A DNA stretch of 27,182 bases, taken from RUG11198 sp036342255. Its GTDB lineage: Bacteria; Bacillota_I; Bacilli_A; RF39; UBA660. The DNA is taken from positions 1-27,182 of the forward strand of contig JAZAUS010000018.1 of the NCBI GenBank assembly GCA_036342255.1. Direction: 5' to 3'. Every line of letters begins with the position of its first letter. The first letter of the stretch is position 1. Shown here piece by piece: positions 15,870 through 22,164 of this stretch. The notes beneath the pieces are model-generated. The model ran no database searches and was not told where the DNA came from. It saw only the letters and a program-made list of their open reading frames with translations. Both the position numbers and the translations under genes were made by a program.

Positions 15870-17799
15870 GAAAACAGTAAAAAAAGGATTATTACCATAT
15901 ATATTTTTATTTGTGTTTATTTTAGTTATACTAATATCATACAACTCTTTAAATACAAATATACACGAAATAACATATGATGAATTTCTATCTGATTTAA
16001 ATGATCAAAAAATAACAGAATTAGAAGTAATACCAAAAATTAGAAGTCACACCTATGAATTAAAAGGAAAATTAAAAGATTATGATAAAAATGAATCATT
16101 TACATTAAATATACCTGCATCAGATGAATTTTTATCTAAAATAACAAATGCTGCAGATAGTAATAAAGAAATGGAATTAGAAATTGTTAAAGATCCAGAA
16201 GCATCTGAATGGCTAGCAATTATTGTAGAAATAGTACCACTAGCACTATTAGTAGGAGCATTATTTTGGTTATTTACAAGACAAATAGGTGGTAACAACA
16301 AATCAATAGATTTTGGAAAAAGTAAAGCAAAACTATTAGAAGAAGGAACAAAAACAACATTTAAAGATGTAGCAGGATTAACTGAAGAAAAAGAAGAAGT
16401 AAAAGAATTAATTGATTTCTTAAAAAGTCCTAAAAAATTCCAATCAATGGGAGCAAGAATACCTAAAGGAGTTCTTCTAGTAGGTCCTCCAGGAACAGGT
16501 AAAACATTATTAGCAAGAGCAGTTGCTGGCGAAGCTAAAGTACCATTTTACTATATAAGTGGATCAGATTTTGTAGAGCTATTCGTAGGTATTGGAGCAG
16601 CAAGAGTAAGAGACATGTTTAAACAAGCTAAAATGAATGCACCATGTTTAATCTTTATTGATGAAATAGATGCTGTAGGTCGTCAAAGAGGAACAGGTTT
16701 AGGTGGTGGACATGATGAAAGAGAACAAACACTAAATCAATTATTAACTGAAATGGATGGTTTTGGACCACACGAAGGAATAATTGTAATAGCAGCTACT
16801 AATAGACCAGATGTACTTGACCCAGCATTACTAAGACCTGGAAGATTTGATCGTCAAGTTACAGTAGGTCTACCAGATAAAAATGCACGTGAAGAAATAT
16901 TGAAAGTTCATTCAAAAAATAAAGTTTTAGCAAAAGACATAACATTAGAATATCTAGCTAAAAGAACACCAGGATTCAGTGGTGCTGATCTAGAAAATTT
17001 ATTAAATGAAGCAGCACTATTAACAGTAAGAAGAAATAAAAAAGCCATAACAATGGAAGAAATAGATGAAGCTACTGATAGAGTTATCATGGGCCCAGCC
17101 AAAGTAACAAAAAAATATACTGATAAAGAAAAGAAATTAGTAGCATACCATGAAGCAGGTCATGCCGTAGTAGGGTTAAAACTTGAAGGAGCAAATGACG
17201 TTCAAAAAATAACCATTATTCCAAGAGGACAAGCTGGTGGTTACACAATGATGACACCAAAAGAAGAAACCTTCAATTACACAAAAGATGAATTACTAGA
17301 ATCAATTTGTGGACTATTAGGAGGTCGTGTTGCAGAAGAAGTACAATTTAAGGAAATAACAACTGGAGCACATGATGACTTCAAAAAAGCTACAAAAATA
17401 GCCCGTAGTATGGTAACAGAATATGGAATGAGCAAACTTGGACCTATGATGCTTGAAGAACCAAGTGGAAACACATTTTTAGGTAGAGATTATACAAAAA
17501 ATAGAAACGTATCAGATATAGTAGCACACGAAATAGATGAAGAAATGAGAAGCATAATAAATGAATGCTATGATAAAACTAAAAGAATAATTAAAGAAAA
17601 TAAAAAATTATTAGATCTAATAGCAAATACTCTACTAGAAGAAGAAACAATAACAAAAGAACAAATAGATTATTTAGTAGATCATGGACATCTACCAACA
17701 AAAGAAGAAATAACTGAAAACGAAGATGATGAAGAAAAAGAAATAGATACAAGTAATACAAAAGAACAAAAAAGAAAACAAAAAAAAGATGAAAAATAA
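15862..17799 (+). CDS. ftsH: ATP-dependent zinc metalloprotease FtsH
   Basis: A membrane-bound AAA+ protease that degrades misfolded membrane proteins and regulatory proteins. From the ATG at 15862 (ribosome binding site GGAGG, 6-nt spacing) it has 645 aa. Membrane helices lie at about 11-28 and 118-140, with a short outer domain between them. The AAA domain carries Walker A GPPGTGKT (208-215), Walker B FIDEID (265-270) and the second region of homology around ATNRPDVLDPALLRPGRFDR. The zinc protease motif HEAGH is at 430-434, with a third metal ligand expected in the later GAHDD segment. The C-terminal tail is highly charged. Six upstream codons are open but lie before the ribosome binding site. 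Its base use is less extreme than that of its neighbours, as expected for a conserved protein. Confidence 0.98.
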   Translation: MNKKTVKKGLLPYIFLFVFILVILISYNSLNTNIHEITYDEFLSDLNDQKITELEVIPKIRSHTYELKGKLKDYDKNESFTLNIPASDEFLSKITNAADSNKEMELEIVKDPEASEWLAIIVEIVPLALLVGALFWLFTRQIGGNNKSIDFGKSKAKLLEEGTKTTFKDVAGLTEEKEEVKELIDFLKSPKKFQSMGARIPKGVLLVGPPGTGKTLLARAVAGEAKVPFYYISGSDFVELFVGIGAARVRDMFKQAKMNAPCLIFIDEIDAVGRQRGTGLGGGHDEREQTLNQLLTEMDGFGPHEGIIVIAATNRPDVLDPALLRPGRFDRQVTVGLPDKNAREEILKVHSKNKVLAKDITLEYLAKRTPGFSGADLENLLNEAALLTVRRNKKAITMEEIDEATDRVIMGPAKVTKKYTDKEKKLVAYHEAGHAVVGLKLEGANDVQKITIIPRGQAGGYTMMTPKEETFNYTKDELLESICGLLGGRVAEEVQFKEITTGAHDDFKKATKIARSMVTEYGMSKLGPMMLEEPSGNTFLGRDYTKNRNVSDIVAHEIDEEMRSIINECYDKTKRIIKENKKLLDLIANTLLEEETITKEQIDYLVDHGHLPTKEEITENEDDEEKEIDTSNTKEQKRKQKKDEK

Positions 17800-17818
17800 A
17801 ATATTTTTCATCTTTTTT
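17782..17818. terminator. Bidirectional terminator between ftsH and divIC
   Basis: A perfect 17-bp inverted repeat (17782-17798 with 17802-17818) with a 3-nt loop. It contains the last codons and stop of ftsH and borders the divIC stop. U-tracts form on both strands. Confidence 0.87.
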
Positions 17819-18122
17819 ATTCATCTTCAATTCTCAAAACAATTTCACCAGGTCTAGAATAAAAATACTTTTCTCTAGCATATCTAGCTATATAATCAGC
17901 ATCAGACAATTTTTCAATATCAGCCTCAAGTGAAGCCTGCTTCTCCAATAAAGCTTCCTTCTCTCTATATAACAAATCCTTCTCTTTTCTAATATCATTT
18001 ATCTGCCTTAAATTATTAACCAAAGTAAAAGTCAAAGTTGAAATAATAAAAATAAAAAAAATAAAAATTACCGCCATTCGCCCCTTAGCTTTACCAGAAT
18101 ACTTCTTTCTTTTTCCCATCAT
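17817..18122 (-). CDS. divIC: Septum formation initiator family protein (DivIC/FtsB-like)
   Basis: A small bitopic cell-division protein of the FtsB/DivIC family, which acts with FtsL and FtsQ/DivIB at the division site. The 101-aa protein has a basic cytosolic N-terminus (MMGKRKKYSGKAKGR), one membrane helix at about 17-36 and an outer coiled coil (about 38-72, LRQINDIRKEKDLLYREKEALLEKQ). The family end motif follows: DADYIARYAREKYFYSRPGEIVLRI. Two adjacent ATGs (18122, 18119) could both be used after AGGGGTGAT. Its place between spoVG and tilS-ftsH matches the order of divIC in Bacillus, which favours DivIC over FtsL. Confidence 0.9.
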   Translation of the reverse strand: MMGKRKKYSGKAKGRMAVIFIFFIFIISTLTFTLVNNLRQINDIRKEKDLLYREKEALLEKQASLEADIEKLSDADYIARYAREKYFYSRPGEIVLRIEDE

Positions 18123-18142
18123 ATCACCCCTATTTTATAATA

Positions 18143-18171
18143 ATTATAACACGTTAAATAACATAATACAA
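18143..18171 (-). promoter_or_regulatory. Promoter of divIC
   Basis: Minus strand: -35 TTGTAT (18171-18166), 17-bp spacer, -10 TATAAT (18148-18143) preceded by TG (TGTTATAAT). Confidence 0.65.
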
Positions 18172-18206
18172 TTTAATCTAAACAACTTTACACTTAATAT
18201 ATAAAA

Positions 18207-18229
18207 AAAGAACTATATTTTAGTTCTTT
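18207..18229 (-). terminator. Terminator of spoVG
   Basis: A 9-bp stem (18207-18215 with 18221-18229) with a 5-nt loop. On the minus strand a run of T residues (18209-18203) follows. It begins in the spoVG stop codon. Confidence 0.78.
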
Positions 18230-18485
18230 ATTCAGCTTCATTATATGCACCAATAATAGCTTCCTCGAACATTTGACGAGTCTCTCTATTAATAGGATGT
18301 GCAATATCGCTATGTTCTCCCGTTGCAGTAGTTTTACTAGGCATAGCAATAAATAATCCATTATCACCGTCTATTATTCTAATACCCTTAACAACAAAAC
18401 AATCATCAAGAGTAACAACTGCAATTCCTTTCATACGAGAATTTTCTTTTTCAAATTTGTGTACATTCACTGAAGTAATCTTCAC
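18228..18485 (-). CDS. spoVG: SpoVG family RNA/DNA-binding regulator
   Basis: SpoVG proteins are small nucleic-acid-binding regulators found widely in Firmicutes, also in species that do not form spores. The 85-aa protein has the conserved KITSVNVHKF start, GIAVVTLDDCFVVKGIRIIDGDNGLFIAMPSK and the block DIAHPINRETRQMFEEAI. The C-terminal helix is the part used for nucleic-acid binding. The start codon is GTG at 18485, placed by the family alignment and by the AAGGAGAG site upstream. It has its own strong promoter with an 18-bp palindrome just after it, and its own terminator. Presence of this gene does not show that the organism sporulates. Confidence 0.96.
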   Translation of the reverse strand: MKITSVNVHKFEKENSRMKGIAVVTLDDCFVVKGIRIIDGDNGLFIAMPSKTTATGEHSDIAHPINRETRQMFEEAIIGAYNEAE

Positions 18486-18504
18486 TCAGTATCAACTCTC
18501 CTTC

Positions 18505-18522
18505 TAGAAAAAATTTTTTCTA
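18505..18522. promoter_or_regulatory. Perfect 18-bp palindrome between spoVG promoter and ribosome binding site
   Basis: Positions 18505-18522 read TAGAAAAAATTTTTTCTA, a perfect palindrome covering the expected transcription start and ending next to the AAGGAG site. It could be an operator or a bent AT tract. As RNA it has no loop unless partly open. Function is inference. Confidence 0.5.
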
Positions 18523-18527
18523 AATAC

Positions 18528-18556
18528 ATTTTATATATAATATAGTAATTTGTCAA
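18528..18556 (-). promoter_or_regulatory. Promoter of spoVG
   Basis: Minus strand: perfect -35 TTGACA (18556-18551), 17-bp spacer, -10 TAAAAT (18533-18528). Confidence 0.7.
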
Positions 18557-18668
18557 TATTTTTCAACGAATTTAATCATTTTTTTTCATATTATATAATA
18601 ACTCATATAAATATACCAAAACAATTATAATTAGAATTTTTACTAATAAAACAACAAAAAATGATTAT

Positions 18669-19457
18669 TTATATCAATTCATTAGCCATATCAACAAATA
18701 TATCCAAACTTAAAGATTCAGCTCTAACATTTAAATCCAAATCATATTTATCCAATACTTTACTAATTACATCTAGATCATAATTCCTAAGATTATTCTT
18801 TAAAGTCTTTCTCTTAAATTTAAAACTATCCCTAACTAATTTCTTAAAAAAACCTATATCCTTAACAAGAAGTCTATTATTTTTCTTTTTCATACAAATA
18901 ACAGAACTATCAACCTTAGGTTCAGGAATAAAAGACTTGCTAGAAACATCAAACAATTTATCAATATCATAATAATAATTCAATAAAACAGTTAAAGAAC
19001 CATAACTTTTCGTATTAACCGAAGCAGAATACCTTAACGCCACCTCTTTCTGCATCATCAAAACCATCTTATCTGGTAAAATATCATCATCAATAATCTT
19101 TTCAACAATAGGAGTAGTAATATAATATGGCAAATTAGCAACAACAAATAATTTATCATAAGAATAATTATTTAATTCATCTTTAATATTTTCCTTTAAA
19201 AAATCATTATATATAATTTTATAATTATCAAAAAAAGATAATTTCCTATCTAAATAAGTTTTTAATCTATTATCAATTTCATATAATAAAGCATATTTAG
19301 CTTTTGAGACAATTAATTCCGAAATAGCACCCTCCCCAGGACCAATTTCAATAACTAAAGTATCTTTATCAATTTCCGCACTATCAACAATCTTTCTAAT
19401 AATATTTGAATCTCTTAAAAAATTTTGGCCTAAAGATTTTTTAAAATCAAATTCCAT
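18669..19457 (-). CDS. rsmA: 16S rRNA (adenine1518/1519-N6)-dimethyltransferase
   Basis: RsmA (KsgA) dimethylates two adjacent adenines near the 3' end of 16S rRNA during small-subunit assembly. The 262-aa protein shows all the marks: the start KKSLGQNFLRD, the SAM-binding motif VIEIGPGEGAISELI, an acidic residue after YALLYEID for the ribose, the catalytic NLPYYITTP motif at about 108-116, and SFIPEPKVDSSVI. The length is slightly below the usual ~280. The ATG at 19457 has an AGGTG site and a promoter at 19475-19503. It follows the lytic transglycosylase-like gene, as ksgA follows yabE-rnmV in Bacillus; rnmV, the 5S-maturing RNase M5 gene, is missing here. Confidence 0.97.
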   Translation of the reverse strand: MEFDFKKSLGQNFLRDSNIIRKIVDSAEIDKDTLVIEIGPGEGAISELIVSKAKYALLYEIDNRLKTYLDRKLSFFDNYKIIYNDFLKENIKDELNNYSYDKLFVVANLPYYITTPIVEKIIDDDILPDKMVLMMQKEVALRYSASVNTKSYGSLTVLLNYYYDIDKLFDVSSKSFIPEPKVDSSVICMKKKNNRLLVKDIGFFKKLVRDSFKFKRKTLKNNLRNYDLDVISKVLDKYDLDLNVRAESLSLDIFVDMANELI

Positions 19458-19474
19458 AAAAACACCTCGTACAT

Positions 19475-19503
19475 ATTATATCACGTAAAAATATAATAGT
19501 AAA
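19475..19503 (-). promoter_or_regulatory. Promoter of rsmA
   Basis: Minus strand: -35 TTTACT (19503-19498), 17-bp spacer, -10 TATAAT (19480-19475) preceded by TGA, so an extended -10. Confidence 0.62.
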
Positions 19504-19523
19504 AAAAGAAGGTTTTACCCTTC
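19501..19523 (-). terminator. Terminator of the lytic-transglycosylase-like gene
   Basis: The short GC-containing stem GAAGG/CCTTC (19508-19512 with 19519-19523) is followed on the minus strand by seven T residues (19507-19501). It lies directly before the rsmA promoter. Confidence 0.7.
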
Positions 19524-19528
19524 CCTTA

Positions 19529-20230
19529 CTAATACCATCCTTTACTTAAGAATGCTGCCCAAGCTGCTGATGGAGATCCATAAGTAGATTTAATATACTT
19601 CAATCCCCAACGAATTTGAGTCTCACCATTAGTAGCCCAATCAGCACCTTCGCTTGCCATTTTACTACCAGGTAAAGCTTGTGGTATACCATATGCACCA
19701 GAACCATTAGCAGCAGTCACTCTCCATCCTGATTCCCTATTCCATAAATTAATAAGTGCAGAAAAATCAGCTTCTGTCCACCCATAACTTCCAACAACTA
19801 AATTATGAGCATAAGATTGAAGAGCACTTAAACTAGTAACTGGTACTGCTGCAGCAGCTGCTGCCCTTTCAGCCTCAGCTTTTGCTCTTGCTTCTGCTTC
19901 AGCCTTTGCTTTAGCTTCTGCTTCAGCCTTTGCCTTAGCTTCTGCCTCAGCTTTTGCCTTTTCTTCAGCTACCCTTTTAGCTTCTTCTCTTGCTTTTCTT
20001 TGCTCTTCTGTTATTAAATCAACTTGTTTAGTTTCATCAATTTTGGGCTTAACAGCCTCTTCTTCAACGAAAAGCTCAGAAACAGCATCAGCCATTTTAT
20101 TCAAATTGTCATTTTCTACTACCACTACACTGTTATTCTCTTTATTATTAGAAAATAACATAACCAAAAATAGTGCACCAATTATTAATTGTGTTGAAAC
20201 AATTAATACATTAGATACTATTTTTTTCAT
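19529..20230 (-). CDS. Secreted or membrane-anchored lytic-transglycosylase-like protein
   Basis: The 233-aa protein starts with a basic N-terminus and one hydrophobic helix (about 8-26) that acts as signal or anchor. A variable region follows, then a long charged helix with an eight-residue repeat KAKAEAEA (about 91-122), an Ala run, and a C-terminal lysozyme-like domain (about 135-233). That domain carries LWNRESGW with the likely catalytic Glu166, GAYGIPQA, IRWGLKYIKSTYGSP and a terminal GWY. It resembles the SLT-like domains of Apf/IsaA-type Gram-positive wall enzymes that cut glycan strands. It occupies the place of yabE (an Rpf-like wall protein) between tatD and ksgA in Bacillus. A likely own promoter (TGATAGAAT, 20278-20270) overlaps the end of tatD. 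Confidence 0.88.
   Translation of the reverse strand: MKKIVSNVLIVSTQLIIGALFLVMLFSNNKENNSVVVVENDNLNKMADAVSELFVEEEAVKPKIDETKQVDLITEEQRKAREEAKRVAEEKAKAEAEAKAKAEAEAKAKAEAEARAKAEAERAAAAAAVPVTSLSALQSYAHNLVVGSYGWTEADFSALINLWNRESGWRVTAANGSGAYGIPQALPGSKMASEGADWATNGETQIRWGLKYIKSTYGSPSAAWAAFLSKGWY
19865..19960 (-). repeat. In-gene tandem repeat, 24-bp units (KAKAEAEA)
   Basis: About four 24-bp units inside the lytic-transglycosylase-like gene encode the Ala/Glu/Lys helix at residues 91-122. Such tracts form long rigid helices spanning the cell wall and are prone to length change by recombination. The units differ at third codon positions. Confidence 0.75.
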
Positions 20231-20275
20231 TACTTATCACCTCTTAATTTTTTTCTCTAGGCAATAATAATTCTA

Positions 20276-21037
20276 TCATAAATTCATATTTTTGTCAAAC
20301 AACTGCATAGTATTCAAATAAATCACCTTTTCTACTTCCTTATAATCCAAGCCTTTTAAATCACAAATTTTCTCTAAGATAACTTTTATATAAGCCGGTT
20401 CATTTCTTTTTCCCCGATACGGAACAGGAGCCAAATATGGACTATCTGTCTCTAATACAAAATATTTTAAATCAATACATCTTATCACATCTAATAATTT
20501 TCTAGCATTTTTAAAAGTAGAAATGCCACCAATTCCTAATAGAAATCCTATCTTATTAAATTCCCTAGCCATCTCAACACTTCCACTATAACAATGCATT
20601 ATACCCTTAACATGAGACACTTTCAAAATATTATATGTATCTTGAATAGCATCCCTGCTATGAACAATAACAGGTTTATTATATTTAGCAGCAATTTGTA
20701 ACTGTCTCTTAAATAATTCTATTTGTCTATTTCTATCTATATCATAATAATAATCTAAACCAATTTCTCCAACAGCAATTATCTTATCATCATTAATATG
20801 ATCTTCTATAAATTTTAAATTAGAAACATTATAATCATCTATTTCTTCTGGTTGAATTCCCAACGCACCATATACAATATCATATTTTTTTATTAACTCT
20901 AATACTTCTTCATTACTTTTCCTATTATAACCATTTACAACAATCATATTAACATCATTATCAATTGCTCTTTTAATAACGTCATCAATATCTTCATAAT
21001 ATTCATCAAATATATGACAATGTGTATCTATCAACAT
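20276..21037 (-). CDS. tatD: TatD family metal-dependent DNase/hydrolase
   Basis: TatD proteins are TIM-barrel metal hydrolases with exonuclease activity on DNA, linked to repair or DNA turnover. The 253-aa length is normal. Metal ligands are visible: THCH near the start (His6 and His8), Glu in AVGEIGLDYY, His in PVIVHSRDA, His in GIMHCYSGS and Asp in LETDSPYLAP. The ATG at 21037 has a strong AAGGAGGA site. In Bacillus tatD follows metS directly; here the three-gene lemA-DUF2207-radical SAM operon lies between them. An extended -10 (TGGTATTAT, 21102-21094) may give it its own promoter. Confidence 0.96.
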   Translation of the reverse strand: MLIDTHCHIFDEYYEDIDDVIKRAIDNDVNMIVVNGYNRKSNEEVLELIKKYDIVYGALGIQPEEIDDYNVSNLKFIEDHINDDKIIAVGEIGLDYYYDIDRNRQIELFKRQLQIAAKYNKPVIVHSRDAIQDTYNILKVSHVKGIMHCYSGSVEMAREFNKIGFLLGIGGISTFKNARKLLDVIRCIDLKYFVLETDSPYLAPVPYRGKRNEPAYIKVILEKICDLKGLDYKEVEKVIYLNTMQLFDKNMNL

Positions 21038-21093
21038 TATAAATCCTCCTTAATAAACTTATATATCGAATATAACCTAAAACTATATAAATA

Positions 21094-21102
21094 ATAATAC
21101 CA
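21094..21102 (-). promoter_or_regulatory. Likely promoter of tatD
   Basis: The minus strand reads TGGTATTAT, an extended -10 about 57 bp upstream of the tatD ATG. The -35 is weak. Confidence 0.45.
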
Positions 21103-21123
21103 CAATATTACTTAATACTAAAT

Positions 21124-21155
21124 AAAAAATACATTTACAATAAAATGTATTTTTT
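21124..21155. terminator. Terminator of the lemA-DUF2207-radical SAM operon
   Basis: A perfect 13-bp inverted repeat (21124-21136 with 21143-21155) with a 6-nt loop. It overlaps the stop codon of the radical SAM gene and has a T-tract on the minus strand. Confidence 0.83.
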
Positions 21156-22164
21156 ATAAATCACAGCCAATATCTTTATGATTCAAATCACCATATATAG
21201 CATAAGTTAAACATTTCAATCCACCATGACACATCTCAGCGTGTTCACAATCATCACATTCATCTGGTATTTTCTTCTTTCTTAGTTTTTTTAATACATC
21301 ACTATTCCTATAAAGATCATACATATCATTTTCAAATAAATTGCCAACAACAATTGGCATACGCCTACAAGGAACTAAATCACCATTTTCCATAACAGTA
21401 AGTAATGTATCGCCAGCAGTACAACCATATGCAAAATCATTAGTTAATTGAAATTGTAAAGCCCTATTCATAGAAATACTAGTAATATTTTTTTTAGATT
21501 TTTTTAATTTCAATCTTTCTTTATACATAATCTTTAAATAATCTCTAGTTTCACCATAATTTAATACAAGACTCTCATCTAAATTATCACCTAAAGGAAT
21601 ATATCTATCAGACCAAACATTATCAACACTATATTTTTTAGCATATCTAACTACTTTAGGAAATTCTTTATAATTAAGTTTATTAGCAGTAAAAGATATA
21701 GAAGTAAAAATATTTTGTTCTTTCAAATTAACAATACCTTCTGCTATTCTTTTATAAGTACCCTTACCTCTGATATAATCATTTATTTTTTTACCGCCTT
21801 CTAAACTAACCTGAACATAATAAGGATTATATTTTTTTAACCTCAATGCTATATCTTTATTAATAAGAGTTCCATTAGTCAAAACAGAAAAAGTAATGAG
21901 ATCTTTATCCTTATCTATTAAATCTAATATTTTAAAAAAATATGGATTACATAAAGGCTCACCACCAGTAATATTTATATGACCTTTAACTTTCAATTTT
22001 TTTAATAAATATTTATATTGATTATATATTTCAATTAATTTACTATATTCTAATTGGATAGGTTTATGATTTTCTTGATAACAATGAAGACATTTTAAAT
22101 TACAATTCTCACTCAAATGCCATTGTAAAATAAATCTTCTTACCAAGAACCTCCACCCCCACAT
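21154..22164 (-). CDS. Radical SAM/SPASM domain protein
   Basis: A radical SAM enzyme with an added SPASM domain, the type that often modifies peptides or proteins. From the ATG at 22164 it has 336 aa. The [4Fe-4S] motif CNLKCLHC (Cys21, 25, 28) follows the typical FILQWHLSEN start. The SAM-binding NITGGEPLCNPYFF and the barrel strands TFSVLTNGTLI and VQVSLEGG are present. The C-terminal SPASM region has cysteines in YGCTAGD, VPCRRMP, CDDCEHAEMCHGGLKC and IGC, enough for one or two extra clusters. The start overlaps the end of the DUF2207 gene. GGAGG at 22178-22174 is 9 nt before this ATG; further in-frame starts are an ATG at 22185 and a TTG at 22146. The substrate is unknown; the Cys-rich tail of the upstream protein is an attractive candidate by position only. 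Confidence 0.9.
   Translation of the reverse strand: MWGWRFLVRRFILQWHLSENCNLKCLHCYQENHKPIQLEYSKLIEIYNQYKYLLKKLKVKGHINITGGEPLCNPYFFKILDLIDKDKDLITFSVLTNGTLINKDIALRLKKYNPYYVQVSLEGGKKINDYIRGKGTYKRIAEGIVNLKEQNIFTSISFTANKLNYKEFPKVVRYAKKYSVDNVWSDRYIPLGDNLDESLVLNYGETRDYLKIMYKERLKLKKSKKNITSISMNRALQFQLTNDFAYGCTAGDTLLTVMENGDLVPCRRMPIVVGNLFENDMYDLYRNSDVLKKLRKKKIPDECDDCEHAEMCHGGLKCLTYAIYGDLNHKDIGCDL

Noticed and set aside
17591..17830. Leu/Phe-rich open frames opposite ftsH, srtB and other genes
   Set aside because: They are antisense shadows of Lys/Glu/Asn-rich coding regions, without ribosome binding sites or homology.
19865..19960. CRISPR-like or non-coding repeat array
   Set aside because: The repeats are in frame, encode an Ala/Glu/Lys helix and have no spacers.
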